Part shown: positions 25,754-37,358 of the stretch, piece after piece | Numbering within the stretch: position 1 is the first letter of the stretch | Layout of the letters: every line of letters begins with the position of its first letter | Origin: Elusimicrobiota bacterium | GTDB lineage: Bacteria; Elusimicrobiota; Elusimicrobia; FEN-1173 | Assembly (NCBI GenBank): GCA_016722575.1 | Contig: JADKIY010000006.1 | Coordinates: 372,001-436,000 of the forward strand | Direction of reading: 5' to 3' | DNA: 64,000 nucleotides | Notes under the pieces: model-generated | Database searches by the model: none | What the model saw: the letters and a program-made list of their open reading frames with translations, nothing else | What the model was told of the DNA's origin: nothing | Program-made: the position numbers and the translations under genes

Positions 25754-26509
25754 CTGATCGAAAAAGTCCGACTGGATCACCTGCTGGTTCAGCGGGGATT
25801 GGCCGAAACCGGCGCCAAGGCCCAGGCCTTGATTCTGGCCGGCAAGGTGCGGGCCCCGGGGTTGAAGAACGTGAAGCCCGGCGAAAAAGTTCGGCTCGAC
25901 CAGGAAATCGAGCTGGTGGCCGACCTGCCCTACGTTTCCCGGGGCGGGGAGAAATTGGCCGCGGCCCTGGACGAATTCGGCGTGGCGGTCCCGGGGCGGT
26001 TTTGCCTGGACGTGGGCGCCTCCACGGGCGGGTTCACCGACTGCCTGTTGCAACGGGGCGCGGTCGGGGTTCTGGCGGTGGACGTGGGCCACGGCCAGCT
26101 TCACTGGAAATTGCGAAACGACCCGCGCGTGGAGAATCTGGAAAAAACCCACGCCCGGGACTTGACCGCCGAACGGGTGGCGGCGAGCGCCGGCCCGGCG
26201 CTGTGGCCCGGGTTGCTCACGGTGGTGGACGTGTCTTTCATCTCCCTGGACAAGGTCCTGCCGACGGTGGCCGGGGCGACGCCCCCGGGCGGAGAGTTCG
26301 TGGTGCTGTTGAAACCGCAATTCGAGGTGGGCCCCAAGGACGTTCCGGGGGGCATCGTGCGGGACGACGCGGTGCGGGAGGCGGTGTTGGCCCGCGTTCA
26401 ATCCCAGGCGGACGGCTGGGGATTTCGGTTTGAAAAATCCATGGTCTCGCCGCTCAAGGGCCGGGACGGCAACATCGAATATTTGCTGCACCTTTACAAA
26501 AAACCATGA
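25754..26509 (+). CDS. tlyA: TlyA-family rRNA 2'-O-methyltransferase / hemolysin A homologue
   Basis: About 250 residues: N-terminal S4 RNA-binding domain (R-L-D-H-L-L-V-Q-R-G-L-A) then an FtsJ-like methyltransferase domain with D-V-G-A-S-T-G-G-F-T-D at about 86, V-D-V-G-H-G-Q, V-V-D-V-S-F-I-S-L and L-K-P-Q-F-E-V-G. The S4 domain begins just after the dxs stop, yet no ATG/GTG/TTG is there. CTG 25754 is the nearest possible start, GTG 25643 would overlap dxs by 110 bp, and TTG 25799 would cut the S4 helix. The start is unresolved. Confidence 0.85.
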   Translation: MIEKVRLDHLLVQRGLAETGAKAQALILAGKVRAPGLKNVKPGEKVRLDQEIELVADLPYVSRGGEKLAAALDEFGVAVPGRFCLDVGASTGGFTDCLLQRGAVGVLAVDVGHGQLHWKLRNDPRVENLEKTHARDLTAERVAASAGPALWPGLLTVVDVSFISLDKVLPTVAGATPPGGEFVVLLKPQFEVGPKDVPGGIVRDDAVREAVLARVQSQADGWGFRFEKSMVSPLKGRDGNIEYLLHLYKKP

Positions 26510-29046
26510 CCGAACCTTTCAACCCCGCTTCCATCGAGCCCAAGTGGCAAAAACGCTGGGAGGACGCCGGCGTTTTCAAATCGGACCCCGACCCCCGGAA
26601 GCCCAAACTCTACATTCTGGACATGTTCCCGTACCCCTCGGGCGCGGGCCTGCACGTGGGGCATCCCGAAGGCTACACCGCCACGGACATTCTGTCCCGA
26701 ATGAAACGCATGCAGGGCTTCAACGTCCTGCACCCCATGGGCTGGGACGCCTTCGGCCTGCCGGCGGAAAACCACGCCATTCAAACCGGCCAGGCCCCCC
26801 GGGTCGTCACCCAAAACAACATCAACAATTTCCGGCGGCAGATCAAATCCCTGGGGTTCTCCTACGACTGGTCCCGGGAAGTGGACACCACCGACCCGGC
26901 CTATTACAAATGGACCCAATGGATTTTCCTCCAGCTCTACAAAAAAGGCCTGGCCTTCGAGGGCGTCAGCCCGATTAATTTCTGCCCCAGTTGCCGCACG
27001 GGCCTGGCCAACGAGGAAGTCCACCAGGGCGCCTGCGAGCGTTGTGGAACCCCCGTGGAACGGCGGGACATGCGCCAGTGGTTGTTGAAGATCACGGCCT
27101 ACGCGGACCGCCTGCTGGAGGATTTGGAGGGCCTGGACTGGCCCGAATCCACGTTGGCCATGCAACGCAACTGGATCGGCCGCTCCGAAGGGGCCGAGGT
27201 GGTTTTCCAGGGCGCGGACGGCGCGGCGGGGAAATCCGTCACGGTTTTCACGACGCGGCCCGACACGCTCTTCGGCGCGACCTATTTGGTGCTGTCGCCC
27301 GAACACCCCCTGGTGCCGGCTTTTGCGACGGCGGAACGCCGGGGCGACGTGGAGGCCTACCAAAAGCTGGCCCGGAACAAATCGGACTTGGAACGAACGG
27401 ACTTGGCCAAGGATAAAACCGGGGTGTTCACCGGCGGATCCGTCGTCAACCCGGTCAACGGCGAAAAAATTCCCGTCTGGATTTCGGATTACGTCCTGGT
27501 GAGTTACGGCACGGGCGCCATCATGGCGGTGCCGGCCCACGATTCCCGGGATTTCGAATTCGCCAAGAAATTCGGGATCGCCATCAAGCCCGTGGTGGCC
27601 CCGCGTTCCGGCGGCGCGCCGGACTCTTCCCGGGCTTTCGAGGACGAGGGCGTCGCGGTCAACAGCGGGTCCTACGACGGGTTGGAGACCGCCGCCTTCA
27701 AGAAAAAAATCACGGCGGATCTGGAAAAACGCGGCCAGGGGAAAAAGGCCGTCAACTACCGTCTGCGGGATTGGGTGTTTTCCCGCCAGCGCTATTGGGG
27801 CGAGCCCATTCCCATCGTGCACTGCCAGGGCGCCTGCGCGGGGCCCGTTCCGATCCCCGAAAAAGATTTGCCGGTGTTGTTGCCGGCGGTGGAGCGCTAC
27901 GAGCCCACGGGCACGGGGGAATCCCCTTTGGCGGCGGTGGAGTCCTGGGTCAAAACCACCTGCCCCGTCTGCGGCGCCCCCGCCCGTCGGGAAACCAACA
28001 CCATGCCCCAATGGGCGGGGTCCTGCTGGTATTACCTGCGCTATTTGGACGCCCGGAACGCCGACCGGGCCTGGGCCCCCGCGGCGGAGGCCTATTGGGC
28101 CGGGAAATCCGGCGTGGACTTGTATGTGGGCGGGGCGGAGCACGCCGTGCTCCATCTGCTCTACAGCCGGTTTTGGCACAAAGTGTTGTTCGATCTGGGG
28201 TTGGTCTCCTCCAAGGAGCCTTTCCATAAATTGCGCCACCAGGGCATGGTGTTGTCCTACAGCTACCGGGACAAGCTGGGGGCTTACCACGCCTACGATG
28301 AAATCGATTTCGCCTCCCGGCCGCCGAAACTCAAGAGCACCGGCGAAGTCCTGGCCGAGCAGGTCGAGAAAATGTCCAAGTCGAAAAAGAACGTGGTGAG
28401 CCCCGACGACATCATCGGCAAATACGGGGCGGACGCCATGCGGCTGTACGAAATGTTCATGGGCGATTTTGAAATGCCAAAACCCTGGGACATGCGCGGG
28501 GTGGAGGGCGTGACCCGGTTTTTGCAGCGGGTGTGGCGCCTGCTGGAGGCGCCGGCCGCGGCGGGCGATCCCCACGTGCGCCTCCGTCACAAAACCATTC
28601 AGGCCGTGACCGAGCGTGTGGACGGGTTCAAGTTCAACACGGCCATCGCCTCCTTGATGGAATACACCAACGTCCTGTCCACCGGCGCCGATCGGGCCGA
28701 CGTGGAAGCCGTGGTGCTTTTGCTGTCGCCCTTCGCCCCGCACCTGGCGGAGGAAATGTGGGAACGGCTGGGCCACCGGGACCTGGCGTTCCGGGAAAAA
28801 TGGCCGACGGCCGACCCGGCGCTCCTGGTGGACGACAGCGTGGAGATTCCGGTTCAAATCAACGGCAAGGTGCGGGACCGGGTACGGGTGGCGCCGAACG
28901 CCGCGCCGACCCTCGTGCTGGAAACGGCCCGGGCTCTTCCGCGAATCCAGGAAGCGTTGCGCGATCAACAGATCTTGAAGGAAATTCACGTCCCCGGGCG
29001 CATGGTGAGTTTCGTCACCCGGCCCGCAAACGGGAGGTCCGAATGA
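26506..29046 (+). CDS. leuS: Leucyl-tRNA synthetase
   Basis: Charges tRNA-Leu. 846 residues, class I synthetase. HIGH-type motif in G-L-H-V-G-H-P-E-G-Y near 47, an editing (CP1) domain with T-T-R-P-D-T-L-F-G-A-T-Y and the G-T-G-A-I-M-A-V-P-A-H-D segment, zinc-binding Cys pairs (C-P-S-C, C-E-R-C; C-P-V-C), and K-M-S-K-S-K-K-N-V near 625. Overlaps tlyA and lptE by 4 bp each. No T-box is possible in such a packed junction. Confidence 0.97.
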   Translation: MTEPFNPASIEPKWQKRWEDAGVFKSDPDPRKPKLYILDMFPYPSGAGLHVGHPEGYTATDILSRMKRMQGFNVLHPMGWDAFGLPAENHAIQTGQAPRVVTQNNINNFRRQIKSLGFSYDWSREVDTTDPAYYKWTQWIFLQLYKKGLAFEGVSPINFCPSCRTGLANEEVHQGACERCGTPVERRDMRQWLLKITAYADRLLEDLEGLDWPESTLAMQRNWIGRSEGAEVVFQGADGAAGKSVTVFTTRPDTLFGATYLVLSPEHPLVPAFATAERRGDVEAYQKLARNKSDLERTDLAKDKTGVFTGGSVVNPVNGEKIPVWISDYVLVSYGTGAIMAVPAHDSRDFEFAKKFGIAIKPVVAPRSGGAPDSSRAFEDEGVAVNSGSYDGLETAAFKKKITADLEKRGQGKKAVNYRLRDWVFSRQRYWGEPIPIVHCQGACAGPVPIPEKDLPVLLPAVERYEPTGTGESPLAAVESWVKTTCPVCGAPARRETNTMPQWAGSCWYYLRYLDARNADRAWAPAAEAYWAGKSGVDLYVGGAEHAVLHLLYSRFWHKVLFDLGLVSSKEPFHKLRHQGMVLSYSYRDKLGAYHAYDEIDFASRPPKLKSTGEVLAEQVEKMSKSKKNVVSPDDIIGKYGADAMRLYEMFMGDFEMPKPWDMRGVEGVTRFLQRVWRLLEAPAAAGDPHVRLRHKTIQAVTERVDGFKFNTAIASLMEYTNVLSTGADRADVEAVVLLLSPFAPHLAEEMWERLGHRDLAFREKWPTADPALLVDDSVEIPVQINGKVRDRVRVAPNAAPTLVLETARALPRIQEALRDQQILKEIHVPGRMVSFVTRPANGRSE

Positions 29047-29678
29047 ACCGACGTCGTTGGGCATGGGGGTTGGGGGGCATTCTTTTCGCCGGGCTCTTGG
29101 CCGGTTGCTCGGAAGTGGGCGGGTACAACACGCCCCTGGCGGTCACGCTGCCGCCCAGCATTCAAAAAATCGGCGTGCGGCCGTTCCAGAACCGGACGCA
29201 ATTCTTCGGTTTGGAGGACAAGCTGCGCCTGCGGGTGGAGGAGGAATTCATCCGGGACGGGCGCCTGCCCTTCGTGAACCAGGAATCCCAGGCCGACGGG
29301 GTGATCGAGGGGGAAATCGTCAATTACATCCGCCAAGTGACCACCTACGACGCCAACAACCAGCCGGAGGAATACCGGCTGTGGGTCATCATGAACGTCC
29401 GGTTCATCGACCGGAAAAACGCCGTCACGCTTTGGGAAGAACCCCGGGTCGAGCAGGAATACCGCTACTTCGTGGAAACCGCCCCCGGCGGCCGCACCGA
29501 GGAAGAAGCCCGCGAAGCCCTGTGGGACCTGTTCGCCCGGGACATCGTGAAACGGACCATCGAAGGATTCGGTTCGGTCACCGGCGCCAGCGCGCGGAAA
29601 GTGCCCACCGAAACGCTGCCCGCCAAGGACGCCGCGACGCCGTCGCGTCCCCGGGTGGCCCCGCCGGCCCCCTACTGA
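29043..29678 (+). CDS. lptE: LptE-like LPS-assembly lipoprotein
   Basis: 211 residues. The signal peptide ends in the lipobox L-L-A-G-C near Cys21. The middle has the LptE-type strand pattern I-G-V-R-P-F-Q-N-R-T, then V-E-G/I-E-G and a Y-x-L-x-V-x-M-N-V strand, followed by an alpha-helix rich in Glu/Ala. The tail is Pro/Ala-rich. LptE plugs the LptD barrel for LPS delivery. The leuS-lptE-holA order supports the call. ATG 29043 is in an ATGA overlap with leuS. Confidence 0.82.
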   Translation: MNRRRWAWGLGGILFAGLLAGCSEVGGYNTPLAVTLPPSIQKIGVRPFQNRTQFFGLEDKLRLRVEEEFIRDGRLPFVNQESQADGVIEGEIVNYIRQVTTYDANNQPEEYRLWVIMNVRFIDRKNAVTLWEEPRVEQEYRYFVETAPGGRTEEEAREALWDLFARDIVKRTIEGFGSVTGASARKVPTETLPAKDAATPSRPRVAPPAPY

Positions 29679-29682
29679 GCCC

Positions 29683-30717
29683 ATGCCCGCCGCCGACGAC
29701 CCGCAGGCGCTGGTCGCGGGATGGTCCAAAGGGACCTTCCACCGCGTCTACATGCTGGCGGGCCCCGACGCGCTCACCAAGGAAGAAACCTTTCAACGGC
29801 TGAAAGCCAAGTTCATCGGCGACGACCCCGGCGGGATGAACACCGACGGGTTCGACGGGGCCGACGCCTCCGCCGGCGCGATTTTGGCGGCCGCGGGGAC
29901 CCTGCCCTTTTTCGGCGGCCGCCGCTTGATCGTCGTTCGCCGCGCCCAGGAACTTTCCACCGCCGAAACCAACCGCCTGGCCGACGGCATCGCCGGCCTT
30001 CCCGACTCCAATTGCCTGGTCCTTCTGTGGGACGACAAGGCCGACAACCGCACCGTGTTGGTTCAAGCCGTGCGGAGCGCCGGGGCCGTGGCGGTGTTTT
30101 GGCCGCCCTTTGAAAATCAACTGCCGGGGTGGATCGTGGAGCGCGCCGCGGCCCAGGGAAAAAAGATGGGGTTGCCCGCGGCCCGGGCCCTGTTGGAAAC
30201 CGTGGGGCCCTCCCTGCCGGATTTGGCCCAGGAAGTCGGCAAACTGGCGCTCTACGCCAAGGACCGGGCCGACCTCACGGCGGAGGACGTGGCCGCGGTG
30301 TCGACCGGCGGACGCGCCGGGTTTCACTTTATGGAATGGGAGCGGGTTCTCTGGAGCCGGGACCGGACCCGGGCCCTGGGCGTGCTGGAGGAAAAGCGGG
30401 GGCAGGGGGAAGCGGACGAGGCGCTCCTGCCGCAGTTCATCAAGGCCGTGCAGCGCTTGGCCCTGGCCAAGGCGCTCTTCGCGGAAAAGCGGCCCCGGTT
30501 GGAAGTATTTGAAAAGCTGTGGATTCGGCTTCGGGACGTTCAGGCCGATTTGGAAGCCGCCCAGGCGCGGTGGAGTTGGGGCGACGTCCGAAACGCCTTG
30601 GAGCGCCTTCTTCAGGCCGACGTGGCGATTAAATCCGGGCGCACAAGTGCCGACGCCGAATTAACGCGCTTAACGATCGCCTTGACGGAAGAAAACGCGC
30701 CGCTTAAGCGGCGCTGA
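29683..30717 (+). CDS. holA: DNA polymerase III subunit delta
   Basis: Clamp-loader subunit that opens the sliding clamp. 344 residues. The N-terminal domain has V-Y-M-L-A-G-P-D-A-L-T-K-E-E, then L-P-F-F-G-G-R-R-L-I-V-V-R-R at about 73-86. The C-terminal helical domain includes F-H-F-M-E-W-E-R. Its last 14 bp overlap the end of the convergent rpsT gene. The holA/rpsT adjacency is conserved in many bacteria. Confidence 0.9.
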   Translation: MPAADDPQALVAGWSKGTFHRVYMLAGPDALTKEETFQRLKAKFIGDDPGGMNTDGFDGADASAGAILAAAGTLPFFGGRRLIVVRRAQELSTAETNRLADGIAGLPDSNCLVLLWDDKADNRTVLVQAVRSAGAVAVFWPPFENQLPGWIVERAAAQGKKMGLPAARALLETVGPSLPDLAQEVGKLALYAKDRADLTAEDVAAVSTGGRAGFHFMEWERVLWSRDRTRALGVLEEKRGQGEADEALLPQFIKAVQRLALAKALFAEKRPRLEVFEKLWIRLRDVQADLEAAQARWSWGDVRNALERLLQADVAIKSGRTSADAELTRLTIALTEENAPLKRR

Positions 30718-30991
30718 GGGCTTTGTGGGCCGCCCGGGAGAGCTTGGCGATTTTGCGCGCCGCGTTCGTCGGATGAACGGTGTGGGCGTTGCCGAGCTTT
30801 TTCCAGGCGGACATCGTTTTGGGGAGGAGTTCCTTCACCTTGGCGGAGTCCTTGGCGGCGATGGCGCCGGTCAATTGCTTGGCCAGTTCGCGCGCCGTTG
30901 TTTTGGCGGCCACGTTGGCCCAACGGCGTTTAACGGCCTTGCGGACTTCCTTCAACGATGAAGTGTGACGTCCAGTTTTTAGCTTTGCCAT
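30704..30991 (-). CDS. rpsT: 30S ribosomal protein S20
   Basis: Primary 16S rRNA-binding protein. 95 residues, helical and Lys/Arg/Ala-rich, with the family segments G-R-H-T-S-S-L-K-E-V-R-K-A-V-K-R and L-G-N-A-H-T-V-H-P-T-N-A-A-R-K-I-A-K-L. No SD sequence precedes the ATG. A strong promoter sits so close that the transcript would be leaderless or have about 2 nt of leader. Convergent with holA. Confidence 0.95.
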   Translation of the reverse strand: MAKLKTGRHTSSLKEVRKAVKRRWANVAAKTTARELAKQLTGAIAAKDSAKVKELLPKTMSAWKKLGNAHTVHPTNAARKIAKLSRAAHKALSAA

Positions 30992-31028
30992 AGGGCGAGA
31001 TTTTAGATAATTTGATTTTGACCGTCAA
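30992..31028 (-). promoter_or_regulatory. Promoter of rpsT (near-leaderless)
   Basis: On the minus strand, TTGACG (31028-31023), a 17-bp spacer, then TAAAAT (31005-31000), which ends 8 bp before the ATG. Transcription starting about 7 bp past the -10 would begin almost at the start codon. Confidence 0.75.
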
Positions 31029-31055
31029 CCCGGGCCCCCCCTTCGAGGAGATTGT

Positions 31056-32651
31056 TTGACCATGACCCCGCCGTCCAACGCCGCGCGCCCCTCGTCCGAA
31101 AAAATGGTTCGCCACGCGGGCGCCGTTTCCATCGCGACCTTGATGTCCCGAATTTTGGGCTACGCCCGGGACGCCCTGGTGGCCAACGCCTTCGGCGGCG
31201 GCCATTTGACCGACGCCTTTTACGCCGCTTTCCGCTTGTCGAACCTGTTCCGCCGCATTCTGGGGGAAGGGCCCCTCGCCACGGCCTTCGTTCCCGTTTT
31301 TTCCGACCACCTGGCGCGGAAGGAGCGGGCCGAAGCCAACAATTTCTTTTACACCCTCTTCACCTTCCTGACGGTTCTGCTCCTGGGCATCGTGGCCTTG
31401 GGGATTTTGGGATCGCCCTTGATCGTGTCCCTGGCGGCGGGAGGGTTTAAGGCGGCGGACCCCTCCAAATACGAATTGACCGTCCGGCTCACCCGCCAGT
31501 TGTTCCCGTTCCTGTTGTTCGTCTGTTTGGCGGCCTTGTCCTCGGCGGCCTTGAACGCCCTGGGCTATTTCTTCATCCCCTCCCTGGCGCCCGCCATGCT
31601 GTCGGTGGCGACCATCGTCTACATCCTTTTTATCCACCGTTGGACGGTGGACCCCATTCAGGGGTTGGCGATCAGCACGACCGTCGGGGGGATTCTCCAC
31701 TTCCTCATGCTGTGGCCCCAACTCAAGAAAGAGGGGCTGTTGTTCCGCTGGCGCTGGAACCCCCGGGACCCCGACGTTCGCCGGGTGGGCTGGCTGGTGC
31801 TCCCGTCCATTTGGGGGCTCTCCATCGACCAGGTCAACGCCTACGTGGACACCATTTGCGCTTCCTTCCTGGCCGAGGGGTCGGTGACGGCCCTCTACAA
31901 CTCCAACCGGTTGATGCAGTTTTCCCTGGCTCTTTTCGGCGTGTCGCTGTCGACGGCCACCTTGCCCCACCTGGCGCTGAGCGCGGCCAAGGGGGATTGG
32001 GAGGCGTTCAAAGAAAACCTCAATTTTTCCATCCGCATGACGCTCTATATGGTGGTGCCGGCCACGGTCGGAATGGTCCTCCTGGCCCGGCCCCTGGTGC
32101 AATTGCTTTTTGAACACGGGCGGTTCACGGCCGTGCAAACGGGATACACCGCCGCGGCGCTCGCGGCCTACACCCTGGGCCTGCCGGCCTATTCCCTGGT
32201 CAAGGTGATCGTGACCGCTTTTTACGCCCAGAAAGACACCCGCACCCCCGTCCGCGTGGCGACCCTGTGCCTCTTCATCAACATGGTGGGGAACGTGGTG
32301 CTCATGCATTACTGGGGCGTGGGCGGTTTGGCCTTCGCCACGACCCTGGCGTCCTTTGTCAACGTCGGCGTGCTCGTCCATTACCTCCGCAAAAAGATCG
32401 GCCTCATGGGGGGGCGGCGCATCGGCGCGTCCCTCCTTCAAATGGCCGGGGCGGCCCTGGCCATGGCCGTGGCCAGTTGGGCCCTGCTCCGTTGGACGCC
32501 GGGGGTTTTGGCCCTTCGAACCCTGGTGGCCGTCGGGGGCGGGGCCGCGGTGTACATCGGACTCACGCGAATTTTAAAGATGGACGAATACGACCGGATG
32601 ATGAGCCTCCTCCGCCGTCGGCGCGGGGCGAGCGTTCCCCTTGCCGAGTAA
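31056..32651 (+). CDS. murJ: Lipid II flippase MurJ (MviN)
   Basis: Flips lipid II across the inner membrane for peptidoglycan synthesis. 531 residues, about 14 hydrophobic segments, MATE-like fold. Signatures: the N-terminal S-R-I-L-G-Y-A-R-D, D-A-F-Y-A-A-F-R-L-S-N-L-F-R-R, E-G and F-V-P-V-F. GAGGAG at 31045-31050 gives ideal spacing to TTG 31056. ATG 31062, two codons on, is the alternative. Divergent from rpsT. Confidence 0.93.
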   Translation: MTMTPPSNAARPSSEKMVRHAGAVSIATLMSRILGYARDALVANAFGGGHLTDAFYAAFRLSNLFRRILGEGPLATAFVPVFSDHLARKERAEANNFFYTLFTFLTVLLLGIVALGILGSPLIVSLAAGGFKAADPSKYELTVRLTRQLFPFLLFVCLAALSSAALNALGYFFIPSLAPAMLSVATIVYILFIHRWTVDPIQGLAISTTVGGILHFLMLWPQLKKEGLLFRWRWNPRDPDVRRVGWLVLPSIWGLSIDQVNAYVDTICASFLAEGSVTALYNSNRLMQFSLALFGVSLSTATLPHLALSAAKGDWEAFKENLNFSIRMTLYMVVPATVGMVLLARPLVQLLFEHGRFTAVQTGYTAAALAAYTLGLPAYSLVKVIVTAFYAQKDTRTPVRVATLCLFINMVGNVVLMHYWGVGGLAFATTLASFVNVGVLVHYLRKKIGLMGGRRIGASLLQMAGAALAMAVASWALLRWTPGVLALRTLVAVGGGAAVYIGLTRILKMDEYDRMMSLLRRRRGASVPLAE

Positions 32652-33975
32652 CGAACTCCTCAAAACCCTTCCCCACCGACCCGGCGTCTATTTGATGCGG
32701 AACCGGGCCGGGGCCATCGTCTACATCGGCAAGGCCGTGGATTTACGGAAACGCGTGGCGAATTATTTCCGCCCCACGGGGTTGGAACCCAAGACCCGGG
32801 CCCTCATGGACGAGGTGCAACACATCGATTACATCGCGGCCGCCAGCGAGCGGGAGGCCCTGGTGATCGAGCAACGGCTCATCGGCCGCCACCAGCCCTT
32901 GTTCAACGTCATGTGGAAGGACGGGAAGACCTACCCCTTCGTCAAAATTTCCACCAACGAGGATTTTCCCCGGATCCGTCTCACCCGGGATCGGCGGCGG
33001 GACGGGGCCCGCTATTTCGGCCCGTACCCGAACGTCAGCGCGGTGCGGGGCCTCCTGGAAGGGCTGTGGAAGCGGAAACTCTTTCCCCTGCGCCCCTGCG
33101 ACTACGAATTCACCGAAGCCCAACCGTTGACCTATCAAAAAGTCCGGTCGTGCCTTTACCTGCACACGGGCGAATGCCCCGCGCCCTGCCTGGGGCGGAT
33201 CTCCCGGAAGGACTACGGCGGCCTGGTGGACCGGGCCGTTCTCTTTTTCGAGGGGAAAAACACCCTTCTTCGACGGGGCTGGGAAGCCGAGATGAAGCAG
33301 GCCGCGGCCGAAATGAAATACGAGAAGGCGGCCGTTCTCCGCGACCACCTGGCCGCCCTGGCCCACGTGCGGCAAACGGTGACGTTCCGGGCCATGCGGG
33401 AGGAGGACGTTTTGGGGCGGATCCAATCCACCCAGGCGCTCCAGGAACTTCAGCGGGCGCTGGACCTGCCGCGCCCGCCCCGGTGGATCGAATGTTTCGA
33501 CATCTCGCACGTTCAAGGGGTGGAGACCGTGGCCTCCCTGGTCGTGCTTCGGGACGGGAAACCGGACAAGTCCCAATACCGGAAGTTCCGCGTGCGCACG
33601 GTGAAGGGAATCGACGATTTCGCCTCCATGGAGGAAGTCGTGGGGCGCCGCTACCGGCGCGTTCAAGCCGAGGGCGGGACCTGGCCGGATTTGACCTTGA
33701 TCGACGGAGGACCGGGGCAGTTGTCGGCCGCCGTCCGGGCCGTGGCCCCCCTGGGGCGGCGTTTGGCCCTGGCGTCCCTGGCCAAACGGGAGGAGGAAAT
33801 ATTTTTGCCCGACCGCAAAGAGCCCATTTGCCTTCCCAAATCCTCCCCGGCCCTGCACCTGCTTCAGCGCGTTCGGGACGAAGCCCACCGTTTCGCCGTG
33901 ACCTTCCACCGGTCGCGCCGCGACAAGAAAATGTTCGAAGGAGACGCCGATGCCCCTGCCGAAAAAAATCCGTGA
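32641..33975 (+). CDS. uvrC: Excinuclease ABC subunit C lacking the C-terminal HhH domain
   Basis: Makes both incisions in nucleotide excision repair. Only 444 residues against about 600 for typical UvrC. Present: GIY-YIG domain (G-V-Y-L-M-R then V-Y-I-G-K-A), four Cys matching the iron-sulfur site (L-R-P-C, R-S-C, G-E-C, A-P-C), a UVR helix (M-K-Y-E-K-A-A-V-L-R-D), and an RNase H-like nuclease with C-F-D-I-S-H, L-I-D-G-G-P-G-Q-L and A-H-R-F-A-V-T-F-H-R. The protein then ends, so the helix-hairpin-helix pair is missing. TTG start inside the murJ end; ogt overlaps its 3' end. Confidence 0.92.
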   Translation: MPSNELLKTLPHRPGVYLMRNRAGAIVYIGKAVDLRKRVANYFRPTGLEPKTRALMDEVQHIDYIAAASEREALVIEQRLIGRHQPLFNVMWKDGKTYPFVKISTNEDFPRIRLTRDRRRDGARYFGPYPNVSAVRGLLEGLWKRKLFPLRPCDYEFTEAQPLTYQKVRSCLYLHTGECPAPCLGRISRKDYGGLVDRAVLFFEGKNTLLRRGWEAEMKQAAAEMKYEKAAVLRDHLAALAHVRQTVTFRAMREEDVLGRIQSTQALQELQRALDLPRPPRWIECFDISHVQGVETVASLVVLRDGKPDKSQYRKFRVRTVKGIDDFASMEEVVGRRYRRVQAEGGTWPDLTLIDGGPGQLSAAVRAVAPLGRRLALASLAKREEEIFLPDRKEPICLPKSSPALHLLQRVRDEAHRFAVTFHRSRRDKKMFEGDADAPAEKNP

Positions 33976-34264
33976 AGCCATGAAAGACCATTCCGCTTTT
34001 TACCAGTCGGTCTGGAAGGCCTGCGCCGAAATCCCCCGGGGCGAGGTCCGCACCTACGGCTGGATCGCCCAAAAAATCGGCAAACCCGGAGCGGCCCGAG
34101 CGGTCGGGACGGCCCTCGGGGCCAACCCCTTCGCGCCCGTGGTCCCCTGCCACCGGGTGGTGCGGTCGGACGGCGGGATGGGCGGCTATTCCGGCCGGGG
34201 GGGCGTCGCGACCAAGCGGCGATTGCTTGAAAAAGAAGGCGCGGAAGTTGGACGGAAGGGATAA
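33950..34264 (+). CDS. ogt: Methylated-DNA-protein cysteine methyltransferase (catalytic domain only)
   Basis: Removes alkyl groups from O6-alkylguanine by self-methylation. 104 residues, only the catalytic domain. Active-site motif V-V-P-C-H-R-V-V with Cys67, preceded by the helix-turn-helix G-E-V-R-T-Y-G-W-I-A and R-A-V-G-T-A-L, and followed by G-G-Y-S-G-R. The Cys makes it a real methyltransferase rather than an ATL protein (Trp at that site). It overlaps the uvrC end by 26 bp, forming a DNA repair pair. Confidence 0.9.
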   Translation: MPLPKKIREAMKDHSAFYQSVWKACAEIPRGEVRTYGWIAQKIGKPGAARAVGTALGANPFAPVVPCHRVVRSDGGMGGYSGRGGVATKRRLLEKEGAEVGRKG

Positions 34265-34309
34265 TTGATATAATTCAAAAATTGTGCCCGGAATTCCGGG
34301 CCATTTTTT
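34248..34309 (+). promoter_or_regulatory. secA promoter and leader with terminator-like hairpin
   Basis: A perfect TATAAT (34269-34274) with TTGGAC at 34248-34253 (15-bp spacer) would start transcripts near 34281. The remaining leader is almost entirely the palindrome GCCCGGAATTCCGGGC followed by CA and six T, abutting ATG 34310. This has the shape of an intrinsic terminator, and no SD lies between it and the start codon. It may end the uvrC-ogt transcript and/or act as an attenuator or translational switch for secA. Confidence 0.6.
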
Positions 34310-37345
<3,036 letters not shown>

Positions 37346-37358
37346 TCCTCCCCCTCCG

